Source: DASCNA01 sp036011305 (GTDB taxonomy: Bacteria; Verrucomicrobiota; Lentisphaeria; Victivallales; GWF2-38-69). Taken from it: a stretch of 64,000 bases of DNA. Positions 44,630-54,565 of this stretch are shown here, piece after piece. Both the position numbers and the translations under genes were made by a program. The DNA lies in assembly GCA_036011305.1 (NCBI GenBank), contig DASCNA010000270.1, positions 1 through 64,000 on the forward strand, in the 5' to 3' direction. The notes under the pieces were generated by a model. The model made no database searches and was not told where the DNA came from. It saw only the letters and a program-made list of their open reading frames with translations. How positions within the stretch are numbered: position 1 is the first letter of the stretch; each line of letters opens with the position of its first letter.

Positions 44630-45259
44630 TTATTTTATCCAGCCTATCTGAGATATTCCTTCAGGGCAAGAGGTAGAAACATCTAAGTCACTCAATATTC
44701 CATTTTCAAGGTTATATATCCACCCATGAACTGTCAATTTCTGCCCTGATTTCCATGCTTTTTGAATAACGGTAGATTGGCATATATTTTTAACTTGCTC
44801 AATAGCATTAATTTCACACAACGAATTAAGTTTTTCCTTTTCATCAGCGATTTTTTCTATCTCTGTCCTATATGATAGATAGATATTTCTAATATTAACA
44901 AGCCAGTTATCTATTAATCCGTGCTCCTCGTTATCTATAGATGCTTTAACGCCTCCGCATCCATAGTGTCCGCATAAGATTATATGTTTTACTTTTAATA
45001 CTTCTACTGCATATTGGATGACTGAGAGGCAGTTAAGGTCTGTGTGAATAACTAAATTAGCAATATTTCGATGTACAAATAATTCTCCAGGCAACATACC
45101 TGAAATAGTATTTGCAGGGACCCTGCTGTCAGAACACCCTATCCATAGATATTCCGGTTTCTGTTCTTTAGAAAGTTTTGTAAAAAAAGCTGGATCTGTT
45201 TGTTTTATTTTGTCTGACCATTTTTTATTACGTTCGAAAATATTTTTTGATGTCTGCAT
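44630..45259 (-). CDS. can: Beta-class carbonic anhydrase
   Basis: 209 residues. Zinc ligands and the catalytic dyad are at Cys42, Asp44, Arg46, His98 and Cys101 (GCSDSRVP and CGHYGCGG), the same numbers as E. coli Can. It interconverts CO2 and bicarbonate in the cytoplasm. The C-terminal HGWIYNLENG is also typical. It is a single gene. The AADC in this window releases CO2, but no functional link is implied by position. Confidence 0.95.
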   Translation of the reverse strand: MQTSKNIFERNKKWSDKIKQTDPAFFTKLSKEQKPEYLWIGCSDSRVPANTISGMLPGELFVHRNIANLVIHTDLNCLSVIQYAVEVLKVKHIILCGHYGCGGVKASIDNEEHGLIDNWLVNIRNIYLSYRTEIEKIADEKEKLNSLCEINAIEQVKNICQSTVIQKAWKSGQKLTVHGWIYNLENGILSDLDVSTSCPEGISQIGWIK

Positions 45260-45410
45260 ATTAAAGTAGTTGTTCTTTTATATTTATTGTTTACAAATCG
45301 AATTCTCTAATAAGAATTTTATCAGCATAAACTAAAATATTCAATTTATTCATAATTATGTCCATATTTTTTATATGTAATTGCTGTAAATTAAATATTA
45401 AGTGTATATA

Positions 45411-45441
45411 AAAAAAGACTCTAAATATGAAATTTAAAGCC
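45411..45441 (-). terminator. Terminator after the 45469-46332 methyltransferase
   Basis: A 10-bp stem with two G-T pairs (arms 45417-45426 and 45432-45441, five-base loop) is followed on the minus strand by a T-run. It begins 28 nt past the gene stop. Confidence 0.75.
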
Positions 45442-45468
45442 TTTCTTGTTGCATGAGTCAGCAGTTAA

Positions 45469-46332
45469 TTATGCTGTACAGGTATTTTTATATATGAACA
45501 TTCTGTAAGTTTTAAAAATTTTAAAGCTATCACCGTTTCTATTACCGCTAAAATATTTAAATTTCAGCTTTTTTACTCTCTTAAAAAGAATAATTTTCAA
45601 AAAACTTGTCAGAATCTTATAAATAATGCGATGATTTGTCTGCATATATTTTTTTAATATCATTAAATTAGGTAAAGCCACAGATTGAAAGAATTTATTA
45701 ACAAGATCTATTGTCGGGGCTGTTTCATTAGTTATATCAATATCTTTAACCTTTTCTAATGGTAAACTAGAAACTACTTCTTCAAACCTCTTTATCTTGT
45801 GACCTCCCCCCATCGGGCTGTTTTTAACGCCAGTTTTGAAAAAATCACTTATCATGATATGTCCGTCTGTTTTAAGACATTCAAATACTTTATCAAAAAC
45901 TAGTGAAAGTTTTATATACTGAAAGCTTTCGCAAAATAAAACTAGATCATATTTTTTTTGAGGTATGATGTCCTCAAATTTGCAATTATATAAATGTACA
46001 TCAGAGCTTAATTTACTTGATGCACGCTCTCCAAGAAAAGCACTAGGGCTGACGCAATCTACATCATATCCGAGTTCTAACAATTCTTTAGCAAGTTCTC
46101 CAGAACCACATCCAACATCTAAAATGGATTTACACCCATTAGGAAGATGAGATATCAGAAATTCTTTATAATCTTTTTGTGCTTTCGGCATGTTTTGAAT
46201 ATCTACAGCAGTTCCCTCTTTCCAGAAGCCATAATGCAAATCTTCTGAATTTAAAAAATATTCACCTAAATTAAGGCCAAGTTCTAATCCTATTTCCTGT
46301 GTATATATTTTATTTTTTTTCTTAAACAACAT
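45469..46332 (-). CDS. Class I SAM-dependent methyltransferase
   Basis: 287 residues. The SAM motif I is ILDVGCGSGELAKELL at about 71-86, followed by post-I VDCVSPSAF and DLVLFCESFQYI. The N terminus LHYGFWKEGTAVDI resembles the small-molecule methyltransferases that act on lipids or glycine-like substrates (the LHYGYW pattern). The C-terminal 60 residues are basic and hydrophobic. The substrate is unknown. It ends at its own terminator. Confidence 0.87.
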   Translation of the reverse strand: MLFKKKNKIYTQEIGLELGLNLGEYFLNSEDLHYGFWKEGTAVDIQNMPKAQKDYKEFLISHLPNGCKSILDVGCGSGELAKELLELGYDVDCVSPSAFLGERASSKLSSDVHLYNCKFEDIIPQKKYDLVLFCESFQYIKLSLVFDKVFECLKTDGHIMISDFFKTGVKNSPMGGGHKIKRFEEVVSSLPLEKVKDIDITNETAPTIDLVNKFFQSVALPNLMILKKYMQTNHRIIYKILTSFLKIILFKRVKKLKFKYFSGNRNGDSFKIFKTYRMFIYKNTCTA

Positions 46333-46566
46333 TAATTGTTCTCCAGTATTACATTAATAACACTTTCTATGAAACGCTTAAACAGTTTATATAAGTGTAA
46401 ATACATTATCAAAGAATCTATTTGTATATTCTTCGATAAAATGAACAGTAACTGTACAATTTTAAACGGGAAAATCAAATAATTGTTCAAAAAAGAAGTA
46501 ATTAATTATAAAAATCAAATAATTTATCCTCTTCATATATCTAGTAATAAGATTGTTATTAATTAC

Positions 46567-47178
46567 TTAATTCTTATGAAGAATATCCTGATTGAATTTA
46601 TTTCTGACAGAATTTAAATCATTTTTGGCTAGGGAATGGAGTATCATTTTTATATATCGAGAAGGGAATTTATGAAATCTGGCTCCGGCTAATACAAATG
46701 CCTTATACCATTTATACGGCAATATATTTCTGTTTTCTATCGTGCCGTAATATGTCATAGCTTTGACATTTTTGCCTTTAAATAAGACATTGATATTCAT
46801 CTCTTCATATCCACGTTTTAATCCTTCAGCTTTATCTAGTGATTTTTTTTCATTGGCATTTATTTCATACAAGACGCCATATACTTCATCTTGTTCAGTT
46901 CCTTTTTTGACTGAGAGCTTAGTGGACCCGTCTTTGCTAAGTTTACTGCAGCTCAAAGTATAATGCTCCAGTAATGCAGTTCCAAGTGGAACTGCAGAAG
47001 GAACTCGCTTTTTCAGCCTGTTCAATAGCATGTTAGACCCATATGCAAAATATAATATTTTATCTGAATTGTTAATATCCGGAGAGTTAATTGTCGGTAT
47101 TTTTTCTGAAAATATATTATAGCAGTTACTAAAAAATATGAGTAAAATAAGTAATTTAAAATTAAAATATTTTCGCAT
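46567..47178 (-). CDS. Secreted gamma-glutamylcyclotransferase-like protein
   Basis: 203 residues. An N-terminal signal sequence (about 1-24, FFSNC could be a lipobox) precedes the AIG2/GGCT-fold domain. ILYFAYGSNMLLNRLKKR is the substrate loop and LDKAEGLKRGYEEM holds the catalytic Glu. GGCT-type enzymes are normally cytoplasmic and cleave gamma-glutamyl amino acids or related peptides, so export to the envelope is unusual. It could degrade glutathione or gamma-glutamyl peptides in the periplasm. Confidence 0.78.
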   Translation of the reverse strand: MRKYFNFKLLILLIFFSNCYNIFSEKIPTINSPDINNSDKILYFAYGSNMLLNRLKKRVPSAVPLGTALLEHYTLSCSKLSKDGSTKLSVKKGTEQDEVYGVLYEINANEKKSLDKAEGLKRGYEEMNINVLFKGKNVKAMTYYGTIENRNILPYKWYKAFVLAGARFHKFPSRYIKMILHSLAKNDLNSVRNKFNQDILHKN

Positions 47179-47281
47179 GATTATACCGCCGATGTTAATA
47201 TAAATAGAAAATTTGAATTATTTAACATTAATAGTTTATGTAAATAAAAAATATTTTTGTAATTCTTCTATAGATATAGGC

Positions 47282-48010
47282 TTAAAAACTTGCGGCAGCT
47301 TTGGCAAAATCATTTTCAGTAACAATAAAAATATCTATTCCTTTATCCCTAAGTTTAAGAGAATTCTCCAGTTTTGATCCCAGTTTATTGTTTTTCCAGG
47401 CATCATCTGAAAGTTCGCCTACAACAACATAATCAATCATTGAAGAAATACCGCTTAGAATGTTACCATCTCTTTTTTTTACAGCAGATTCAGCCTGTTC
47501 ATTTGTGAATAATTTCAATTTACCTGTAAAGATAAAATTTTTATTTTTAAATGTTATTGTGGTGTTATTGTCGAAAATGATATTTTCTTCTTCTGATACT
47601 TTTTTATTATCAGCAACTTGAGTAAGCTGATTAAATAACAATCTTCTTTCATCGTTACTTACTTCTCCATTTTCTAAAATAACCTGAAGAACATTATATA
47701 TTTTGTTCAAAGGCCATTTATCTATATAATCAATGTTAATATTGATCCAGTCAACCAATACCTTTAACTCATCATCGCTGATCATACCATCATATATAAT
47801 ATTTGATGCCAGATTTTGAAATTCAGTTATTGCATTTTTTATTGCTGTCGGATAATTATAATGAGATTGCTGTTTATTGTCATTTTTAGCTGTTTTAACC
47901 TTTTTGGTTATTATGAACTCATGATTGCAGGTTTCACATTCTGCTGTTTGGTTTATCCAATCTTCATGAACTTCATATTCTTGTTCACACTTGGGACAAT
48001 TAATTTTCAT
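47282..48010 (-). CDS. Zinc-ribbon, TerB-like and BRCT-domain protein
   Basis: 242 residues in three parts: a zinc ribbon at about 4-33 (CPKCEQEY, CETCNHEF); a helical region at about 50-140 with EVSNDERRLLFNQL, similar to TerB-type tellurite-resistance helices; and a BRCT domain at about 150-240 (KNFIFTGKL, then VVVGELSDDAWKNNKLGSKL). The last recalls the BRCT of NAD-dependent DNA ligase. It may bind DNA ends or phosphorylated partners in the cytoplasm. Its role is unknown. Confidence 0.8.
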   Translation of the reverse strand: MKINCPKCEQEYEVHEDWINQTAECETCNHEFIITKKVKTAKNDNKQQSHYNYPTAIKNAITEFQNLASNIIYDGMISDDELKVLVDWININIDYIDKWPLNKIYNVLQVILENGEVSNDERRLLFNQLTQVADNKKVSEEENIIFDNNTTITFKNKNFIFTGKLKLFTNEQAESAVKKRDGNILSGISSMIDYVVVGELSDDAWKNNKLGSKLENSLKLRDKGIDIFIVTENDFAKAAASF

Positions 48011-48128
48011 TTATAAATCTCCATGATTTATATAAATTAAATTCTAATAATATTTCTAATACTATATTGTATTGATTAGCCAAAAACTTAAAATTGTTTC
48101 ATGATATATTTTAAGTATAATCAGTTTC

Positions 48129-49097
48129 ATGAAAGTTTCATTTTTAATTTTGTATTGTCTATATGTCATGATGAATAAAATATCAATAATAACAAAATTC
48201 TTCCCATTGTGGGCTATTCTGGTATCAATAATTTCATTTTATTTCCCAGGTGTTTTTACAAACCTTAAATTTATGATAATACCATTGTTGATGATCATTA
48301 TGTTTGCAATGGGGATAACTCTTGAATTATCAGAATTTAAGGAAATAACTAAAAAGCCATTCATAGTGCTTATGGGGGTAGTTTTACAATTTACCGTAAT
48401 GCCGTTATTAGCATTTTTTATTTCTAAAATGTTTGGTTTTAGTGAATGGATTTTAATAGGGATGATTCTTGTAGGATGTGTTCCTGGTGGAACTGCATCA
48501 AATGTTATGTGTTATATAGCTAAAGGTAATGTTGCTTTGTCTATTGTTCTTACAAGTTGTACTACTTTATTGGGTGTAGTGCTTACTCCTATATTAGTTT
48601 GGTTATATGCCAGTCGGATAGTACCGGTTCCAATTTATGATATGCTGGTAAGTATATTTCTTATTGTGATAATACCAATAGCCTTTGGTGTTGCTATCAA
48701 CACTTTTAGCAAACAGAAATTAGCAAAATATAAATCTTTATGTTCTTTTATGGCAATGTTGGCAATCGTATTAATAATTGCAATTGTTGTGAGTTTGAGT
48801 AACTCTGTTATGCAAAAAGCTGGTTTGAATATATTTACTGCAGTAATTTTACTTAATGTTTTGGGTTTAGCCATAGGATATATTATTTCAAGATGGTGCA
48901 GATGTTCAAAAAAAGATTCCATAGCAATTGCATTTGAAATAGGAATGCAGGATTCAGGGTTAGGTGTAGCTCTTGCAGTTAAGTATTTTTCACCTCTTGC
49001 TGCTTTACCGAGTGCAATTTATAGTATATGGCATAATATTTCAGGCTCATATCTTGCGGCATACTGGGCTACTGAAAAAAAAGACTGGCGCAAATAA
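48129..49097 (+). CDS. BASS-family (bile acid:sodium symporter-like) transporter
   Basis: 322 residues, or 308 if the ATG at 48171 is used (this start aligns better with relatives; neither has a strong ribosome site). About ten membrane helices. The family blocks LLMIIMFAMGITLELSEF, CVPGGTASNVMCYIAKGNVALS and GMQDSGLGVALAVKYF are all present. BASS proteins import organic anions such as keto acids or pantoate with sodium across the inner membrane. The cargo is unknown. Confidence 0.9.
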   Translation: MKVSFLILYCLYVMMNKISIITKFFPLWAILVSIISFYFPGVFTNLKFMIIPLLMIIMFAMGITLELSEFKEITKKPFIVLMGVVLQFTVMPLLAFFISKMFGFSEWILIGMILVGCVPGGTASNVMCYIAKGNVALSIVLTSCTTLLGVVLTPILVWLYASRIVPVPIYDMLVSIFLIVIIPIAFGVAINTFSKQKLAKYKSLCSFMAMLAIVLIIAIVVSLSNSVMQKAGLNIFTAVILLNVLGLAIGYIISRWCRCSKKDSIAIAFEIGMQDSGLGVALAVKYFSPLAALPSAIYSIWHNISGSYLAAYWATEKKDWRK

Positions 49098-49107
49098 GTA
49101 AAACTTA

Positions 49108-49377
49108 TTAAGTTAATTTATCGTATTGTACATTGATTTTTACTAAGTTTTTATTTTTAGAATTTTGTTTAATTTTAACATTGAAATTTATATTTTGAAA
49201 TATTTCATTGATCTGAGAATCTGCCAATTTATTATCTTTCAGGAGGCTTCTGATTTCATTTTCAACACAGTATTTCATAAGAGAGGGAATATCGAATTCA
49301 AAATCACTGTTTTCTCTGTTGTAATTCTCTAAAATGGTATGTGTATTTAGGAGTTTTTTTGCAGTGATTTTTTTCAT
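49108..49377 (-). CDS. Hypothetical 89-residue protein
   Basis: A GGAGGAATTAAC ribosome site precedes the ATG, which supports real translation. The sequence begins MKKITAKKLLNTHTILENYN, is charged and mostly helical, and ends in two short strands (NINFNVKIKQNS and LVKINVQYD). No signal peptide or membrane helix is visible. No family is recognised. It converges with the BASS gene 10 nt away. Confidence 0.6.
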   Translation of the reverse strand: MKKITAKKLLNTHTILENYNRENSDFEFDIPSLMKYCVENEIRSLLKDNKLADSQINEIFQNINFNVKIKQNSKNKNLVKINVQYDKLT

Positions 49378-49656
49378 GTTAATTCCTCCAATTATTAATG
49401 TTTCTATATTATTATTTAATACTTTTTTTTTAGTATATCAAGATGCAGAAAAGTTATGAAGATTCTGAGATATTATAATTTTTATATAAGTATTTGATAT
49501 ATAGCAAGAGATATGAATAATTAAAAAAATATTGAATAATTTGTAAGTTTGTAAATAGGATTATTTTGCAGAAATGATAGGAAATATATTCATTTACTCT
49601 ATAATATATATACTATATAAATATTTTTATTTTTCAGCTTTCCGGAATTTAATTTA

Positions 49657-51852
49657 ATGATTATAGATCATAAACTTAGTTTTACTCAAAAAGCAAAAGA
49701 AAGAAAAAAATTGCTTTTTTTCTCTTCGTTTAACGGTATTTCCTCTGTCTGCATATCAACAAATATTTTATCCCTGTTTTTGCTACAGACTGGATTCTCC
49801 GCTTCGCTTGTAACTATAGCTATTTCGTTCATCAATTTAGGAACTTTTTCAGTATTATTTTCAAAGTTTTTAATTACGAAACACGGTTCTGCTACAACAA
49901 TGGCCATCTCATGGCTTTTAAAAGGTATAGTTGCATTTCTTATAGTGCTTACTCCTTTTGCGGTTAAATATTTACCATTCAACCTGTATTCTTCCATTAT
50001 AATGATACTTATGCTGGTGTTTTATTTGTTCAGGTCTTTAGGGAATCCTGCCATGGAACCGATTTTTGCAGATCTGACAGATAAAGATAATCGCGGTAAA
50101 TTCACTTCGATGTCTTTTCTTAACTATAATGTGGCAATGTTCATCGGCTTGATCGGGTGTTATTTTTTATTTACTACTTATCATGACAGTATTTTTGCTT
50201 TTCAGGGGATTCTTTTTATAGGTGTTATAGCAAATTTTATATGCGGAGGAATTTTAAGCAGAGTAAATGAATCTACATATTCAGAGAAATCTTCTGAAAA
50301 ATTTCATCTGATTGCTTCAATCAGAGAAGTTGCTAAATATAAAGAGATGAGAAATTTTATTCTGACTAGAGGTTTATCCGTCACATTCGGGGCTTTAATT
50401 GTAGCTGTATCAATAATAGCATTAAAAAAAATATATAGTATTTCAGATACTTTGGCATTAATATTTATTCTTACACAAATTGTGGGGAGTATTGTAATTT
50501 CATATATAAGTAAAATGATATCAGAATATACAGGTCCTAAACCATTAATGATCATATATCTTTTAGGAAATATGATCATTGCAGCATTTTGGATTTTTGC
50601 TCCGGTTGAGATACATATTTTTTATTTTATAATTATCTTTTTTATCGGTGGAGTTGTAAGTACCGGATTGACAACCAGTACATTCCATCAGTTTATTATG
50701 ATAGTACCTCAGGATAAAGCTGTAGGCTACTCACTGCTCTTGAATTTAGCCACAAGTTTAATTGGTGGTATTATCGGTATTGTAATAGGGGGTGGCCTTA
50801 TAAAGCTCCTTACTCAGATAGGTTTGACAGATTTAGATACTTTTAGAATTTTTTATCTTATTTTATTCATTATTCTAATTCCTATAATATATGTTTTATC
50901 CAGGCAGAAAAGTAATGGTGATTGGAATGTGAATAAAGTTTTCAAACTTATTCTTTCTCCGAAAAATATGTATTCACTATATACATTTAACAAAATGGAA
51001 AAGTTTAAATCGGTAAAAGAAGAAATGGAGGCTGTTACTGAACTGGCACATATAACTTCTAATCTGTCTGAGAAAAAGCTGCTTTATTACTTAAAATCAC
51101 CATATATGCTTGTCAGAACCAGAGCTTTAAGAGGAATGTCTATTAATAAACTTACTAAAATGTCAAATAAAGCTCTGATAGATGAGTTAAAAACCGGAGA
51201 GCATTCTACCGGTTATATGGCGGCATATGTTATTGGTCATTCCAGGATAAAGGAAGCTATTCCAACTTTAAGAAAATATCTTGATTCTGCAGACAATGTA
51301 TTGCAAGGACACACTATGGTAGCTTTAGCTGAAATGAAAGATATAGAGAGCTATGATAAGATAAAGAGCATATTAATAGAAACTAGAATACCAGTAGTTA
51401 TATTGACCGGATCAATTGCTCTTTCCAAAACAAAATCTAAGGATTTGCCAATTATAATTTTGAACAAGTTAATACATATGCATTTTCCTGATTCAATAGA
51501 GCATGAAATGCTATATTATGCTGCAAGATATTTTGCAGTCGGGAATGAGTATTATAAATATTTAAGAATGCTGCAGGAAGATAAAGAGCAGGGGACATAC
51601 TGGTTGATTGATCTTTTGAAAACCAGATCATGTAATTATAAATTATTAGAGAATTATTACAAAGGAAGAATAAATTCCAAAGAAGTAATTAAATATTTTG
51701 TAGATATTTTTAAAGATTCTGATGATAAGGTGCAAACAGATCTCTTTCTTTCTTTAAAAGAAATACAAGATACAGATACAGAACTCTGTAATGAGGTGAT
51801 TTCCTTGTTGTTTGTGTTATTGTTAAGTAATGATGTTGCACCTATTAGATGA
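49657..51852 (+). CDS. MFS transporter with a C-terminal HEAT-repeat domain
   Basis: 731 residues. Residues about 15-425 form 12 membrane helices of a major-facilitator carrier (ISTNILSLFLLQTGFSASLVTI, MEPIFADLTDKDNRGKFTSM as the loop 2-3-like motif). Residues about 440-720 form a soluble domain of helical HEAT-type repeats (SPYMLVRTRALRGMS, YVIGHSRIKEAIPTLRKYL, VLQGHTMVALAEMKDIES). The helical part would lie in the cytoplasm and could bind a partner or regulate transport. The cargo is unknown. It converges with an orphan adaptor gene. Confidence 0.83.
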   Translation: MIIDHKLSFTQKAKERKKLLFFSSFNGISSVCISTNILSLFLLQTGFSASLVTIAISFINLGTFSVLFSKFLITKHGSATTMAISWLLKGIVAFLIVLTPFAVKYLPFNLYSSIIMILMLVFYLFRSLGNPAMEPIFADLTDKDNRGKFTSMSFLNYNVAMFIGLIGCYFLFTTYHDSIFAFQGILFIGVIANFICGGILSRVNESTYSEKSSEKFHLIASIREVAKYKEMRNFILTRGLSVTFGALIVAVSIIALKKIYSISDTLALIFILTQIVGSIVISYISKMISEYTGPKPLMIIYLLGNMIIAAFWIFAPVEIHIFYFIIIFFIGGVVSTGLTTSTFHQFIMIVPQDKAVGYSLLLNLATSLIGGIIGIVIGGGLIKLLTQIGLTDLDTFRIFYLILFIILIPIIYVLSRQKSNGDWNVNKVFKLILSPKNMYSLYTFNKMEKFKSVKEEMEAVTELAHITSNLSEKKLLYYLKSPYMLVRTRALRGMSINKLTKMSNKALIDELKTGEHSTGYMAAYVIGHSRIKEAIPTLRKYLDSADNVLQGHTMVALAEMKDIESYDKIKSILIETRIPVVILTGSIALSKTKSKDLPIIILNKLIHMHFPDSIEHEMLYYAARYFAVGNEYYKYLRMLQEDKEQGTYWLIDLLKTRSCNYKLLENYYKGRINSKEVIKYFVDIFKDSDDKVQTDLFLSLKEIQDTDTELCNEVISLLFVLLLSNDVAPIR

Positions 51853-51890
51853 TTTATTAAACAAGTGAAATTTTTATAAAGATAAAAATA

Positions 51891-53435
51891 TCATTCTTTC
51901 GTATCGACAGGCAAAGTAATAACTTTATTAATTTTTACATTTACTGTATCTGGCAATAATTCGGGAGATAAGTCTTTTTTATTACCAGAATTAATACTTA
52001 AATATTTTTCGGGGATAATTGCTACATGCATACCTTCTGTAAGCTCTTTTGCTGTAATCCTATAAAGGTTTTTATGTTCTCCGGTAATGTCAACTTCAAT
52101 TCTTTTAGCAATATTATTTTCTACGATAAAAATAATTTGTTTATTTAGCCAGTGCGCGACAACTGAAGTTTTTGGAACGTAAAAACCGGGTCTAGCCATT
52201 TCGGGTATGGATATAGTAACAATATCTCCTGGATGAAATAAAAACCTTTTAGAGATTCTTGAAACGAAATCTCCATCTTTAAGGTCGAGAGGAGTATCAA
52301 CTAATAATACGTCATACTCATGTAAAGTCCCTGGATTAGAAAGCTTTACTAACTCGCTGTCAAAAGCCATTATCTTAATTTCATCCACTGGCATAATATA
52401 AACCTTTTCAACTTGTAACTCCTGATTTAATGGTTTATCTGGTTGCATTACTCTTTGCCCTTTTGCTCTCCATACATAAAAGCCTTTAACATCTTTTTTT
52501 ATTGTGGATTTCGGAACAGACAATGGTAAAGAATTTTCCAATTCTAGATTAAATCTAATTGCATAAGAGATTTGTTTTATTGTTTTTTTCCCTTGAAATT
52601 CTGATCTATTATTAATCATATAGTTATCAACAGCTAATCTTATGCCGTCGGGAATGAGAATGCTTCTATTATTAAATATACCTACTGGGTTATCATACAA
52701 TTGAGGAAAAACTTCTACTCCCATTTCATTGAAAATAATTTCTCTCGCTAAAACTCTAGGTAACTTTACATCAATAAAGATTGGCGTCATTCTAGTTAGT
52801 TTTACAATAGATGTTTTTTTAACTTCTATCCATTCCTTCGGGTTTACATAAACTTCAGTAATAAAACCGTCGTAAGGTGCATATAGATTAAAGTTTTTAA
52901 TAAATTTTTCAGAAGCTTCATATTTATTTTTTAATGCGTAGTATTTATTCTTTGAATTAACATAAACTATTTCCGCATTTTCAAAAATTTTCTGGCTCAC
53001 AGCTTTATTATTCAGAAGTTTTTGATAACGTACATAATTTTTATGCTTATTTATCATTAAAGCTTTTGCACTTTCGAGTTTGCTTAATAAAATCTTTTGT
53101 TCTCTTTTGTAGTACGTAGAATTTGCTTTAGCGATAATGCTGCCTTCTTGTACAATTTCTCCGTTTGAATTATAAACTCTCTTTTTAACGAATTTACCTG
53201 GCCGTGCAACAGATTCTATTTGTGCATAATCAAAATCCTTTGGTAAACCAAAGCGTATTCTTACCTCTTCGTTATTTGGTGTGATGACCCTAACTTTTCC
53301 GTAAAAAAAAGGTTTAACTTTAATTCTTTTCAATTTTATTACATTGAGATCTATAGTCTTGCCTTCAGCAATAAAGGATAAGCATAAAAACAGCAAAATA
53401 TTAATAAACAGAAGTCTGAAATTGTTAGTTTTCAT
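51891..53435 (-). CDS. HlyD-like periplasmic adaptor (membrane-fusion protein), orphan
   Basis: 514 residues with a signal peptide (about 1-25). A biotinyl-lipoyl half is at about 75-110 (VNPKE-like turn), a long helical hairpin at about 110-180, the second lipoyl half at 185-215 (NLYAPYDGFITEVYVNPKEW), then a beta-barrel domain and a long C-terminal part to 500. It is longer than most adaptors (about 400). No pump is next to it: the neighbouring MFS is convergent and HEAT-tailed. It could serve the TolC-like channel at 34178-35533 and its DHA2 pump, which lacks an adaptor, but that is only inference. Confidence 0.75.
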   Translation of the reverse strand: MKTNNFRLLFINILLFLCLSFIAEGKTIDLNVIKLKRIKVKPFFYGKVRVITPNNEEVRIRFGLPKDFDYAQIESVARPGKFVKKRVYNSNGEIVQEGSIIAKANSTYYKREQKILLSKLESAKALMINKHKNYVRYQKLLNNKAVSQKIFENAEIVYVNSKNKYYALKNKYEASEKFIKNFNLYAPYDGFITEVYVNPKEWIEVKKTSIVKLTRMTPIFIDVKLPRVLAREIIFNEMGVEVFPQLYDNPVGIFNNRSILIPDGIRLAVDNYMINNRSEFQGKKTIKQISYAIRFNLELENSLPLSVPKSTIKKDVKGFYVWRAKGQRVMQPDKPLNQELQVEKVYIMPVDEIKIMAFDSELVKLSNPGTLHEYDVLLVDTPLDLKDGDFVSRISKRFLFHPGDIVTISIPEMARPGFYVPKTSVVAHWLNKQIIFIVENNIAKRIEVDITGEHKNLYRITAKELTEGMHVAIIPEKYLSINSGNKKDLSPELLPDTVNVKINKVITLPVDTKE

Positions 53436-53606
53436 ATTTAGCCTTCATTTTATATTTCAAAATGTGGATATGTATGCCATTATTATTCATAATGTTTTGG
53501 CTTGTATTATATATTTTATTATATAACAAACCTTTTCACAAGATCCTTCTAATATCAGCTTATCATTGCTGATGCCCCATTGTTGTATATATTAAATTTT
53601 GTGTTG

Positions 53607-54251
53607 TTATCGAACTTTTCCAATGCAGTAATAATATGATTTCAAAAATAGATCTTTCTTAATAACTCCATTTAGTTCTTTTTTCATCAAAGAATATAAT
53701 TCTTTAGAGTTATTATACCCTTTAAATGTTCCTCCATATTTTAGAGTGGAAAATACTATTAGAATGTTCAAAAAAGAAAGTATTCCAGATATTAACTGAG
53801 CATCACCAATAATAATTTCTCCATTCTTTTTTACATAGGAAAGTAGATTATAGAATGCGCTTCTAAAATCAGGAATAATAGATAATCCTAAAGTACATAC
53901 TGCTACATCAAAATCTTTGTCGAGTTTATCCTTAAATGTTGTTATATCAGCTTCTATCAATTCAATATTAGCCCATTTATTTTCAATGATTCTATCTTTA
54001 GCTTTACTTAGCATTTCAGAAGAAAAATCTACACCAACGATTTGTCCTTCTTTACCAATTTTTTTTATTATATATGGAAAATCCAAACCTGTTCCGCAAC
54101 AAAAAACTAATACTTTATCTCCAATCTTCAAAGAAGATGCATTATATGCTTTTTCCTTCCATACTGATACACAAGGCAGAAATGAAACATTATATTTTTT
54201 GCCAACTTTACTATTATATCTTTCTTTGAGTTTATTTGATTGTTCTTTCAT
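53607..54251 (-). CDS. SAM-dependent methyltransferase (UbiE-like)
   Basis: 214 residues. Motif I is VLVFCCGTGLDFPYII (with a CCGTG variant of GxGxG), motif post-I VGVDFSSEML, and VAVCTLGLSIIPD the later core strand. It resembles UbiE/demethylmenaquinone-type enzymes in order. AAAGGA precedes the ATG at 54251. The substrate is unknown. It is divergent from the hydrolase-surE operon. Confidence 0.86.
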   Translation of the reverse strand: MKEQSNKLKERYNSKVGKKYNVSFLPCVSVWKEKAYNASSLKIGDKVLVFCCGTGLDFPYIIKKIGKEGQIVGVDFSSEMLSKAKDRIIENKWANIELIEADITTFKDKLDKDFDVAVCTLGLSIIPDFRSAFYNLLSYVKKNGEIIIGDAQLISGILSFLNILIVFSTLKYGGTFKGYNNSKELYSLMKKELNGVIKKDLFLKSYYYCIGKVR

Positions 54252-54565
54252 TATTCCTTTCTTAAGTGTTTTATAATTTATATCATAATGATTATAATAC
54301 TTTTTCTGTCAATTAGAGATAGGAGATACACATAATTACTTTATTAAATGCATAGAAATTAATTCGGATAGATTGTCTGTTTTTATGCTTCTTTTTTATA
54401 AAAATGAGCAATTATTACTCAAATATCAAAAACTTTTCACTAAACTAATTTATTATCTAGTGCATCACTAACAATGTTAATAACATGTAAAAATAAACTG
54501 GAAGGTTTAATTTGAGACATTTTTGTTGTAAATTATTTTGTTATAAATAAACAAGAAAGTTATAA
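54252..54565. other. Divergent intergenic region
   Basis: Holds the minus-strand promoter of the methyltransferase and the plus-strand promoter of the hydrolase-surE operon. It is AT-rich, with no ORF or clear fold; no convincing -35/-10 pair was found on either strand. Confidence 0.4.
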
